Assembly (NCBI GenBank): GCA_002413075.1
Contig: DHWG01000127.1
Coordinates: forward strand, 622 to 23,713
DNA: 23,092 nt
Origin: Desulfosporosinus sp. UBA5188
Lineage (GTDB): Bacteria; Bacillota; Desulfitobacteriia; Desulfitobacteriales; Desulfitobacteriaceae
Direction: 5' to 3'
Below, piece after piece: positions 1 to 6,698 of this stretch. The notes beneath the pieces are model-generated. The model did not search any database, was not told the origin of the DNA, and saw nothing but the letters and a program-made list of their open reading frames with translations. Every line of letters starts with the position of its first letter. Within the stretch, counting starts at the first letter, position 1. Made by a program: the position numbers and the translations under genes.

Positions 1-33
1 TCATCGACATCCTATGCTCTCAAGAAGATCCAA

Positions 34-270
34 ATGAAACCGGACACCGTCATCGTACACTTCGACATCGACGGCACACCTCAACCACTACGCTTCAAGC
101 TAAAGGACAACGCGATCAGGATAGAGCAGATCGTTTCCGTAACCGAGGATAAACTAGCGGGCAATAAGATGCTGTGCTTCAGGTGCCAGAGTGAGATCGA
201 TGGAGTGCTGAAGCCGTATGAGATAAAGTTTGAAGTACAGACCTGCAAGTGGTTTCTGTGGAAGATGTAA
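34..270 (+). CDS. Small hypothetical protein (78 aa)
   Basis: This is a short protein with alternating hydrophobic and charged residues. It has no signal peptide or membrane segment and ends in a Cys/Trp/Phe-rich tail (TCKWFLWKM). The ATG at 34 has only a weak upstream purine stretch (AAGAAG). The reading frame stays open to the first base of the window, so the true start may lie outside and the gene could be longer. A hairpin terminator follows 13 bases after the stop, which supports a real gene end. From memory, similar small proteins sit beside Y-family DNA polymerase genes in clostridia. That neighbour is not visible here, so no function is assigned. Confidence 0.6.
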   Translation: MKPDTVIVHFDIDGTPQPLRFKLKDNAIRIEQIVSVTEDKLAGNKMLCFRCQSEIDGVLKPYEIKFEVQTCKWFLWKM

Positions 271-282
271 GGACAGCGAAAA

Positions 283-317
283 GCCCTCAGCTTTAATTAG
301 TTGAGGGCATCTTTTTT
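283..317 (+). terminator. Rho-independent terminator
   Basis: A 10-bp stem (GCCCTCAGCT with AGTTGAGGGC, one G-T pair) has a 6-base loop and is followed by ATC and six T. It lies just after the small gene ending at 270. Confidence 0.85.
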
Positions 318-1356
318 GTGCGCTATTTACTTTTTTTCCCTAGTATTTTTCCTATACGAGGTAAATACTGACATCAAACCTCTAATCCCTTGCGAGACAA
401 GACCCGTAGCGATTCTGATCGGTAAAAAATAAGGGCTAATTCCCTGTGTATTATAGACCCTTTTTGGCCTTTGATTTTGGGTTTATTAGTGCCTGCTTTT
501 CTATCAACATCGGCGTCAACATCGCACATGTACCGTTGTTGACGACTTGAAACCCTCAGACCTATATCCTGTACGACTTTGAGAGGTACCTATGAAAATA
601 TTTTCATTGTCATTTATCGGCTGTAACATATACCCTTTTCGAGCAATAAATTAAGGTGTATATAAGGTGCAATTTAGGTCGTAATTTTAACGGATTCCTT
701 GAGCTAGTGAATCTCTCCAGGAATCCCATAAAACGAAATCTCCAATCCAATCTGCCACAAGGACCACAGCGACTCTGTTCTGCAATAAAAAATGTCTATT
801 TGTCGTGTAGGTTAAGCTAAAGAAGTTTGCCGAGCTCAACTTTGAGCCCAGAGCATCTAGCATTTCACCGTACCTCTTAATATCCCGCATAAGATGCGCG
901 TGCTCCTTCTTTACCAATTCCTAGTGCTGTCCTGGTAAGTGGTTGAAATGAAGAGATCACTCAGGGGGGAATACCCCTGAGTTAAGTACTGTGTAAGTCC
1001 CTTTTGCTCTGCCTTTCAGCTTTATCATTCAACTCTTGAGTTCTGATGTTTATGATATTTAACTGTCCGAGTTTTTTTATTTCCTTCATTAAATTAATCA
1101 TAAATATTGTGCATTGTTGCCGCCTGCCTTTCATATTAGTATTAGCTTTTTTTACAAACAATAAAATTCTAAGTGCAAAATGGTCCGATTGAAGGAATAA
1201 TGCATCGGCTGATTGGACCTATAATAATTGGTGAAGGCTTTGTGGATTCTTCTAAGGCATTTTACGTAATATACAAGTAATACACAAAAAGAGGATCAAA
1301 ACAGCTTTATTACATGGTTATCAATTCTCCAAACGTTAATTTTAAGAATATATGCG
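318..1356. other. Long stretch with no convincing gene
   Basis: No reading frame here has a good start, ribosome-binding site and plausible protein. A 76-codon minus-strand frame (687-917) starts with TTG without a usable ribosome-binding site and is not accepted. A 26-codon plus-strand frame at 1200-1280 follows GAAGGA but ends before the 1357 terminator and has no other support. Recognisable structure is limited to the palindrome at 959-982. The region may hold decayed genes or an unannotated small RNA ending at 1390. Confidence 0.5.
959..982. repeat. Perfect 9-bp palindromic hairpin (GGGG/CCCC core)
   Basis: ACTCAGGGG and CCCCTGAGT form a perfect 9-bp stem with loop GGAATA. There is no T-run on either strand, so it is not an ordinary terminator. 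It is preceded by GAGAT and followed closely by AAGTAC. The hairpin at 22192-22219 has the same design: GAGAT before, a G-run/AT-rich loop/C-run core, and AAGTAG after. This suggests a dispersed palindromic element, but only two copies are seen. Confidence 0.5.
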
Positions 1357-1390
1357 AAACCCCCAAGCCTTTGTGGCTCGGGGGTTTTCT
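1357..1390 (+). terminator. Rho-independent terminator with no obvious gene upstream
   Basis: AAACCCCC and GGGGGTTT, plus an inner AGCC/GGCT, form a long stem with one A/C mismatch and a TTTGT loop, followed by TTTTCTTTG. The T-run favours termination of plus-strand transcription, yet there is no accepted plus-strand gene in the preceding kilobase. Confidence 0.8.
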
Positions 1391-1437
1391 TTGTCAGTTT
1401 CAAGCCCATATAGATATTTTGTCCAGTGAGTTTTAAA

Positions 1438-1467
1438 TTGAGTTAATTCACCATAAGTAAGTATAAG
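1438..1467 (+). promoter_or_regulatory. Possible sigma-A promoter for the small membrane protein gene
   Basis: TTGAGT and TATAAG are separated by 18 bases, 23 bases upstream of the proposed ATG. Both hexamers deviate from consensus, so this is a weak candidate. Confidence 0.3.
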
Positions 1468-1490
1468 GCAAGTGAGGAGTGTGGTTTCTT

Positions 1491-1814
1491 ATGAAAAGTG
1501 CTTTTACAGTATGGTGCTTATTACCAATCATTATAAGTGTATTTTACATAGTCTACTATTTTCGAAGTAAAGAAATTAATGACATGATCGCAGGATTATT
1601 AGGTATTGTAGGTTATATATTTTATCAAGTCATCATAGCGATTGCTTCCCCCGAAATCGTTACTGTGTATATCCTGCAGTTTTTTACGCCATGTTTTGTA
1701 ATGTTGCTAATTGTCGGAGTCAAAGAAGGAAAGCGGGATGTTATTAAAGGCGCTGTCGGCCTATTTCTATTTCTATTTGTCATGGTCTTATTAAATTATT
1801 TTCTGACGTTGTAA
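1491..1814 (+). CDS. Small integral membrane protein (107 aa), unknown function
   Basis: The protein is almost entirely hydrophobic, with about four predicted membrane helices: near residues 5-23, 31-50, 55-74 and 84-105. The second helix is glycine-rich, and short charged loops (RSKE, KEGKRD) fit an inside-positive arrangement. No catalytic motif is visible and I do not recognise the family. I prefer the ATG at 1491, which has GAGGAG 11 bases upstream. The GTG at 1479 in the same frame overlaps that ribosome-binding site and is unlikely. It stands alone, about 100 bases upstream of the amidase gene and on the same strand. Confidence 0.65.
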   Translation: MKSAFTVWCLLPIIISVFYIVYYFRSKEINDMIAGLLGIVGYIFYQVIIAIASPEIVTVYILQFFTPCFVMLLIVGVKEGKRDVIKGAVGLFLFLFVMVLLNYFLTL

Positions 1815-1920
1815 TGAACGAGTTTCGTCAATATATCATGACTGAGGGACAAACCAAATGCATATTCCGATTGACTCCCCCATAAGGTAAGACGTGTAGA
1901 CTGGGGGGAGGCGGATGAGA

Positions 1921-2634
1921 ATGAGACGAATCTGGGTTGTAAGTTTCAGACGACGTAATGGAGTTATCTTAGGTATCGCGCTTGGGCTTATAATGACAAT
2001 AGCGATTGGATTGGGATTCAGTGGACAGGATGCAAAAATATGGAGTTGGATCGTGGGAAATAGAGTCATTGTGATCGATGCCGGCCACGGAGGCGTAGAT
2101 CCAGGGGCTGTGGGCATAGGCAATGTCTTAGAGAAAGACGTGACCTTGGCCGTATCCAAACGCCTGCAAGCGCTAGTTCAGCAAGGTGGCGCTAAAACAA
2201 TTATGGTCCGCGACGATGATACCGACTTAGGAACTTCCGTGGGACTTTTAAAGCGGAAAAGAGAGGATTTGGCACAGCGTATCCAGCTTGCTAAGGACGC
2301 TCAGGCTGAAGTTTACATAAGCATCCACGCAAATAGTTATCCTAACCCAAAACTGACTGGGGCACAAACGTTTTATCATTCGGATTCACCGGAATCAAAG
2401 TTATTGGCTCAATCGATTCAACAGGAGCTGAATGCTTTGACGAATGGCAAAAGGGTGGCTAAAGGAAATCAAGATATCTATGTTCTCAAAAAAGCGCATC
2501 AAGCGGCAGTAACCGTTGAACTTGGCTTTCTTACAAACGCTGAAGAAGAACAATTGCTGACAACACCAGAATATCAAGAAAAGTTAGCTATGGCCATCTA
2601 TCAGGGTTTAAGTGTCCATTTTAGTAAACCGTAA
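1921..2634 (+). CDS. cwlD: N-acetylmuramoyl-L-alanine amidase, CwlD-like (Amidase_3)
   Basis: This is a zinc amidase that removes stem peptides from muramic acid. CwlD acts in making muramic-lactam in the spore cortex of endospore formers. An N-terminal membrane anchor (about residues 14-34) is followed by one Amidase_3 domain. The family's metal and catalytic residues are present: His56 in DAGHGG, Glu71 in LEKD, His136 in SIHAN, and the catalytic Glu200 in VELGFL. The length (237 aa) matches CwlD. GGGGGAGG lies 9 bases before the ATG at 1921. An in-frame ATG at 1915 is only 3 bases from the ribosome-binding site, so 1921 is preferred. No spore-sigma promoter could be identified with confidence. 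Other Amidase_3 enzymes remain possible, but the compact anchored form favours CwlD. Confidence 0.85.
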   Translation: MRRIWVVSFRRRNGVILGIALGLIMTIAIGLGFSGQDAKIWSWIVGNRVIVIDAGHGGVDPGAVGIGNVLEKDVTLAVSKRLQALVQQGGAKTIMVRDDDTDLGTSVGLLKRKREDLAQRIQLAKDAQAEVYISIHANSYPNPKLTGAQTFYHSDSPESKLLAQSIQQELNALTNGKRVAKGNQDIYVLKKAHQAAVTVELGFLTNAEEEQLLTTPEYQEKLAMAIYQGLSVHFSKP

Positions 2635-2841
2635 GGGCTTGAGTGATATGTACACTGCGTCCTGGGCATAGGTCGGGAAGATACTCACGATTCAGTGAAA
2701 TATTAAAGAAAAAGAGATTGTCGAAAATGATGTTTTAAGCAGGAAAACCAGTTCCTTTCGCGAATGTTCTAGTATATCTGAATAATACAGATTACGAACT
2801 AGGCAAACGACCCCTTTTGGAGGACAGAAAGGAATGGTTTT

Positions 2842-3336
2842 GTGGGTAATTTGCCAATTGTATTATTCTTACTAGGCGTTGTGTTCTTGATCCTCGGGTG
2901 GCGTTGGCAGAGTCCGCCTAGCGAAGAAGCTATGACCGCCTTAAAGGGGCTAGCGTATTTGAAAAGAGAAATTATTCGGGTTCAAAATCAAGTTCATAGC
3001 CTCGAAGACAAAATACAAACAACGCAACAAATTGAACTTAAGGAATCTCGCCTTAGAGAAATAGATACTACAGAAATAGAAACTAGAGAAGCAGAACGAA
3101 TAAAAATTGAGCAGAATGAAAAAAGTAAACTTTATTCATTAAAGACCAGAGAACAAAGCCAAATTATTCGTGGAGATGGGGTAGAACCAAAACGTAATAT
3201 CTCACCGAAATATCAAGAAGTATTAGAACTTGCGGCTGAGGGTCATCGTATACCCGAAATAGCTCAGCAATTATTGTTAAGCCAAGATGCCGTAATGATG
3301 GTTTTGCAGACGCAATCAAAAGGAGTTGCGAGATGA
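2842..3336 (+). CDS. Membrane-anchored coiled-coil protein with C-terminal helix-turn-helix (DUF6115-like)
   Basis: One N-terminal membrane helix (residues 5-20, LPIVLFLLGVVFLILG) is followed by a long charged coiled coil (about 30-110, rich in E, K, R and Q). A C-terminal segment (about 122-158, YQEVLELAAEGHRIPEIAQQ and onward) resembles the short helix-turn-helix of DUF6115-type clostridial proteins. The start is GTG at 2842 with AAAGGA 8 bases upstream. An ATG at 2834 is in a different frame. The stop overlaps the next gene's ATG (ATGA), so the two are translationally coupled. The function is unknown. The layout suggests a membrane-tethered DNA- or partner-binding protein, but that is inference. 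Confidence 0.7.
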   Translation: MGNLPIVLFLLGVVFLILGWRWQSPPSEEAMTALKGLAYLKREIIRVQNQVHSLEDKIQTTQQIELKESRLREIDTTEIETREAERIKIEQNEKSKLYSLKTREQSQIIRGDGVEPKRNISPKYQEVLELAAEGHRIPEIAQQLLLSQDAVMMVLQTQSKGVAR

Positions 3337-3761
3337 AGGTAACTCGTACATACTGGCTTGGTTTGGGCTCGGGGCTTATTTTGAGCGCCATGATAGCTTT
3401 GGTTCTATCCCCAGAACAAGGACAAGCTGTAACACTACCAACACCATCTCCTGTCCCATCGGTACAGCAACAAGAAACAACTCAGCCCCTTGCTCAACCC
3501 TCTCAAGACCAACCGCCGAATACGCCAAGTTCAACACCAACTCCAACCCCAACTACAACTGCGCAGGATTTTATTATTCCGAAAGGAACCAGCTCGGAAA
3601 AGATCGCGGACTTGTTAGTTGCCCAGGGCTTTATCAAGGATAAAGCGTCTTTTTTAGAGAGCGTTCATCAAATGGGGGTAGAGAGTAAGTTTAGAGCGGG
3701 GACGTTTACTTTGTCGTTGGGTCTTACAACGGAGGAATTGATTCGTAGATTACTAAAGTAA
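3333..3761 (+). CDS. Membrane-anchored YceG/MltG-like protein without catalytic domain
   Basis: A membrane helix or signal anchor (residues 6-25) leads into a low-complexity Pro/Thr/Ser/Gln linker (about 33-76) and a short C-terminal domain (79-142). In that domain, IPKGTSSEKIADLLVAQGFI and ESKFRAGTFTLSLGLTTEELI match the LysM-like N-terminal module of YceG/MltG endolytic transglycosylases. The large catalytic region of about 200 residues is absent, and the stop is clean. It should therefore not cleave glycan, and more likely binds the cell wall on the outer membrane face. It is coupled to the preceding gene by a 4-base ATGA overlap. Automatic annotation may call it MltG, which would overstate its function. 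Confidence 0.75.
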   Translation: MKVTRTYWLGLGSGLILSAMIALVLSPEQGQAVTLPTPSPVPSVQQQETTQPLAQPSQDQPPNTPSSTPTPTPTTTAQDFIIPKGTSSEKIADLLVAQGFIKDKASFLESVHQMGVESKFRAGTFTLSLGLTTEELIRRLLK

Positions 3762-3790
3762 GGAACTTGCGTTACAACGCTCACTTTAGT
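3752..3790 (+). repeat. Nested inverted repeat overlapping the stop codon of the YceG-like gene
   Basis: The outer arms ACTAAAGT (3752-3759) and ACTTTAGT (3783-3790) enclose an inner GCGTT/AACGC hairpin (3769-3780). No T-run follows. It could be a weak transcript end or an mRNA-stabilising structure. Confidence 0.35.
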
Positions 3791-3958
3791 GTATAGCACG
3801 TGGCAAGTGGTAACGATTAGCCCTCTTTGGAGTGGTGAGAATTCGTGTTTGGTGACGAGAGTTCTGTAAGACTGGACATTTCATGTGCACCGTCTTGCTT
3901 TGAATGAGCCGTAGCCAAACTCGTGGAAAATATACTTTCACATCTTTCGAATACGGCA

Positions 3959-3986
3959 TTGAGCAATAGGGTAATTATGGTATAAT
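3959..3986 (+). promoter_or_regulatory. Sigma-A-type promoter for the coiled-coil gene
   Basis: TTGAGC and a perfect TATAAT are separated by 16 bases, ending 24 bases before the ATG at 4011. The leader would be very short, with GGGAGG just downstream. Confidence 0.6.
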
Positions 3987-4010
3987 GGGACAAAGGTGGG
4001 AGGCTAGAAA

Positions 4011-4367
4011 ATGGAAAATAATGAATTTCAGGATCTAGTGATTAAAAAACTTGAAGAACAAGATAAATTTCAAAATTTTGTAATTAAAAAGCTTGAGGAC
4101 AATGATAAATTCCAAGAGTTGGTAATAACGCATTTTGGGGAAATTCAAGGTCAATTTGGGGAAATCCAAGGTCAATTTGAAAAAATAGACAGTCGATTTG
4201 ATGAAGTTTTTAAAAAGTTGGAAGACCACGATGCTCGGTTCGATCGTCTCGAAGTATTGGCAAATCAACATCATGAAGAACTTGAATTAGTTGCTAGGCA
4301 AGTGGAAAATCATGAAGTAAAAGACCTTTCTAAATCAAAATTTTATCTGGTAAAAGCACCAGATTAA
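4011..4367 (+). CDS. Heptad-repeat coiled-coil protein (118 aa), unknown function
   Basis: The protein is highly charged and soluble, made of near-identical repeats. It has two copies of a 14-residue unit (FQ-x-x-VIKKLE-x-x-DK, starting at residues 6 and 20) and a third degenerate copy (FQELVITHFGEIQ). Two GQFGEIQ-type 7-residue units and FEKIDSRF/FDEVFKKLEDHDARF follow. Phe and Leu/Ile recur at heptad spacing, giving a continuous coiled coil to about residue 100. A strong GGGAGG lies 7 bases before the ATG, and a good promoter sits directly upstream. The codon use is AT-rich and the repeats are also near-identical at DNA level, so copy number could vary by slippage. Similar proteins are common in Firmicutes and have no known function. 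Confidence 0.7.
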   Translation: MENNEFQDLVIKKLEEQDKFQNFVIKKLEDNDKFQELVITHFGEIQGQFGEIQGQFEKIDSRFDEVFKKLEDHDARFDRLEVLANQHHEELELVARQVENHEVKDLSKSKFYLVKAPD

Positions 4368-4520
4368 AGATAAAGGTAAGGAACACAAAGGGATTAGAAT
4401 CGCTGAATTAAGGCCTTCTCTGAGTTATCTACTTCCGTCAAAGAAGTTGGGGCTCTGAAGAGGCTTTTTACTTTAGGAACAAAGCCTGTGTCAGACTGTT
4501 TACAAATATATTTTCGAGTG

Positions 4521-4559
4521 AAAAAGTTTGTAAATTATTTTGCAAACTTTTTCTTTTTT
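4521..4559 (+). terminator. AT-rich hairpin terminator
   Basis: AAAAAGTTTGTA and TGCAAACTTTTT form a 12-bp stem (one G-T pair) with an 8-base loop, followed by CTTTTTT. It lies about 150 bases after the coiled-coil gene and 65 bases before arginase, and would isolate the two. Confidence 0.75.
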
Positions 4560-4624
4560 GGGGGCACATTAATGCTAAAGGAAAATTGGTTTATATGAAG
4601 AACTAAAATAGGAGGCATAAAACA

Positions 4625-5527
4625 ATGAAAAATAATATTATCAGGATTATTGGGGTCCCCATTGATTTGGGGGCAGGTACCCGCGGAGTGGATATGGGCC
4701 CTAGTGCAATTCGTAGTGCCGGCTTAAATGAGCGTTTAAAGCTGTTGGGGTGGGATGTAGAGGATTTCGGAAACATTGAGGTTCCGGTGCGGGAAACTCG
4801 TAAGATTAAAGACAAAAAACTTAGGTATTTGCCGGAAATTGTCGAGGTCAATCAACAACTCCATCTCATGGTGTCCGAGGCCATGAAGGAAGGGGTTATC
4901 CCCTTAATCCTCGGAGGAGATCATAGCCTAGGAATTGGCTCCCTTGCAGGCCTGGCGTCAGACGGACGTTGTTTCGGATTGATTTGGTTTGATACCCATG
5001 GGGATTATAACTCACTTGATACCACAGACAGCGGTAACATCCATGGGATGCCTCTGGCCGTGGCCAATGGAATTGGAGTGGAAGAACTAACATCGATTGG
5101 AGGGGATCAGAAGAAAATAAGGGAGGAGAATACGGTGATTATTGGTGCCCGTGAAATAGATCCCCAAGAGGCTAAAATGCTTCACCAATCCAAGATCACC
5201 GTGTTTACAATGCGTGATATTGATCAACTAGGTATGAAAGAAGTCATCTCCCGGGGTATAAAAATTGCTTCCAAAGAAACCGATGGAATCCATGTGAGTT
5301 TTGATTTAGATGTCATTGATCCTGAAGAGGCGCCGGGTGTCGGGACACCAGTTGTCGGTGGAATTACGTATAGGGAAGCACATTTGGCAATGGAATTCTT
5401 AGCCGATTCTGGCCATGTATCAAGTATGGATATCGTCGAAGTAAATCCCATCTTAGACAACCAGAATAAAACCGCCGAATTAGCGGTGAGTCTCATTTGC
5501 TCGCTTTTCGGTAAACGCATTTTTTAA
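4625..5527 (+). CDS. rocF: Arginase
   Basis: This binuclear manganese ureohydrolase splits arginine into ornithine and urea in the cytoplasm. All metal-binding motifs of the family are present: GGDHS (H100), DTHGD (D123, H125, D127) and SFDLDVIDP (D227, D229). E272 in VEVNP is the conserved active-site acid. SGNIHGMPLA just after the second motif is typical of arginase rather than agmatinase. The length of 300 aa is normal. An AGGAGG-type site precedes the ATG by about 8 bases. The gene looks monocistronic, between a terminator and an ECF sigma gene. It lies 2.6 kb upstream of the arginine-synthesis operon, an opposing pathway. No clear ARG box was recognised in its leader. Confidence 0.9.
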   Translation: MKNNIIRIIGVPIDLGAGTRGVDMGPSAIRSAGLNERLKLLGWDVEDFGNIEVPVRETRKIKDKKLRYLPEIVEVNQQLHLMVSEAMKEGVIPLILGGDHSLGIGSLAGLASDGRCFGLIWFDTHGDYNSLDTTDSGNIHGMPLAVANGIGVEELTSIGGDQKKIREENTVIIGAREIDPQEAKMLHQSKITVFTMRDIDQLGMKEVISRGIKIASKETDGIHVSFDLDVIDPEEAPGVGTPVVGGITYREAHLAMEFLADSGHVSSMDIVEVNPILDNQNKTAELAVSLICSLFGKRIF

Positions 5528-5535
5528 AACAGAAA

Positions 5536-5561
5536 GAAACTTTTGTCCGTCGTCATACGTA
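5536..5561 (+). promoter_or_regulatory. Candidate ECF-type autoregulatory promoter
   Basis: GAAAC (5536-5540) and CGTA (5558-5561) are 17 bases apart, about 60 bases before the sigma gene's ATG. This resembles the TGAAAC-N16/17-CGTA consensus of SigW-type ECF promoters, which often drive their own sigma gene. The base before GAAAC is A rather than T. Confidence 0.45.
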
Positions 5562-5619
5562 CATAGAGTGAGGGGACAATAAGAGTTAAAATAGAACTCG
5601 AGATAGGAGCCAAAGCGGT

Positions 5620-6201
5620 ATGGAAGATGCCGAGATCATTCGGCAAGTACTAGCCGGTCATCACGAAAAATTTGCCGACCTAGTGGAGCGTTACCAGGCA
5701 CCGCTCATACATTTTTTGCGGAGAACTCTCGGCGGTGATGAGGATGTTTTTGACTGTGCGCAGGAGGCATTTTTAGCGGCCTACCGTAATTTGAGTCGAT
5801 ACTCAGAGGAGCATCCGTTTCGTGCTTGGTTATACACGATCGCCCGAAATAAAGCCCTTGACCTTATGCGTAAGCGGCGAAGAGAAGTGCCGTTGATAGT
5901 CGATGAAAACCTGGTCGATCATCAACCTTTGCCTGAGGAGGTCTGGTTGGAAAAAGAACAGGCAACGATGCTTGCTGAGGTGTTAAAGGAGCTTCCGGAA
6001 CATTACGGACAGGCACTCTATTTGCGATACCGTCAAGAACTTACGTACGAGGAAATAGCCTTGATCTTGGAGGTTCCAGTGAGTCGGGTCAAGACCTACC
6101 TCCATCGTGGAAAAGAAAAACTTCGTCAACACTTGGAAAGGAGAGAGATCATCCATGAAAGAGACCGACAAAGCGTTGTGGACTCAACTGTTCCAAGATA
6201 A
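5620..6201 (+). CDS. ECF-family RNA polymerase sigma factor (SigW/SigE-like)
   Basis: This group 4 sigma factor has only regions 2 and 4. Region 2 spans about residues 14-88: FADLVERYQAPLIHFLRR, DVFDCAQEAFLAAYRNLSRY, then FRAWLYTIARNKALDLMRKR, the core-binding and -10-recognition helices. Region 4 spans about residues 115-168: LPEHYGQALYLRYRQELTYE, then a helix-turn-helix through VSRVKTYLHRGKEKLR. The length of 193 aa is typical. AGGAG lies about 10 bases before the ATG. The 3' end overlaps the next gene by 47 bases, the usual sigma/anti-sigma layout. The inducing signal cannot be read from the sequence. Confidence 0.9.
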   Translation: MEDAEIIRQVLAGHHEKFADLVERYQAPLIHFLRRTLGGDEDVFDCAQEAFLAAYRNLSRYSEEHPFRAWLYTIARNKALDLMRKRRREVPLIVDENLVDHQPLPEEVWLEKEQATMLAEVLKELPEHYGQALYLRYRQELTYEEIALILEVPVSRVKTYLHRGKEKLRQHLERREIIHERDRQSVVDSTVPR

Positions 6202-6619
6202 GCCTATTCCCAGCAACGTCCTAGATCGTTTCCAAACACAGCTTATGTCTCAGATCATGGCACATCCTGTGGATTTTAAAGAGGAAATTCGCCTAGCCAA
6301 GCGCAGAAAGTGGGGCATCGGACTAGCTATTTGTTTATTGGCTGCGGGCTTAGCTTTTGGGGTATTAATATGGTTTGAACGCAATATGGTTTTACAATGG
6401 CTGAATGTGATATGGGTTGTGCTTTCTGGATTATCGTTTGTTTCTGCTCTTCAACAAATTGCGACCCGAATTGTAGAAAATATGTTACTCTTCAGGGAGT
6501 TGCAAACCGGGCTAAGTCTTCTATGGGGGGTTGTATCATGGCCAATACTTGGGGTATTGTCCGTTCTAGTAGTATTTAGAGGCGCAAATCAAATTCACCA
6601 TGAAAAACCCTCTATCTAA
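6155..6619 (+). CDS. Putative membrane anti-sigma factor (154 aa)
   Basis: A cytoplasmic N-terminal part of about 50 residues is followed by three membrane helices (about 53-73, 78-98 and 119-141) and a short polar tail. The position, overlapping the sigma gene by 47 bases, and the soluble-then-membrane layout fit an anti-sigma factor that holds the ECF sigma at the membrane. The zinc-binding HxxxCxxC motif of ZAS anti-sigma factors is absent, so it is either a zinc-independent type or another regulator. The ATG at 6155 is preceded by AAGGAGAG at good spacing. An in-frame ATG at 6107, deeper in the sigma gene, lacks such a site and is rejected. The function is inferred from context. Confidence 0.65.
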   Translation: MKETDKALWTQLFQDKPIPSNVLDRFQTQLMSQIMAHPVDFKEEIRLAKRRKWGIGLAICLLAAGLAFGVLIWFERNMVLQWLNVIWVVLSGLSFVSALQQIATRIVENMLLFRELQTGLSLLWGVVSWPILGVLSVLVVFRGANQIHHEKPSI

Positions 6620-6698
6620 AAAGCTTAGATTGGATTAAACTGTAAGCGTGACATGATTCGTTCATTGGGTCAGTTGAGCGACTAGATAGAGAAGAAAG

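Noticed and set aside
390..795. Similar stretches near 398-420 and 757-779 (ACAAG...AGCGA.TCTG)
   Set aside because: Only about 17 of 23 bases agree and the flanks do not align. This is too weak to call a repeat.
687..917. 76-codon minus-strand frame
   Set aside because: It has a TTG start with no usable ribosome-binding site and no recognisable domain or partner. It is probably a chance frame or a decayed gene.
6107..6154. Upstream ATG start for the anti-sigma gene
   Set aside because: It would add 16 residues encoded within sigma region 4 and lacks a ribosome-binding site. ATG 6155 has AAGGAGAG at good distance.
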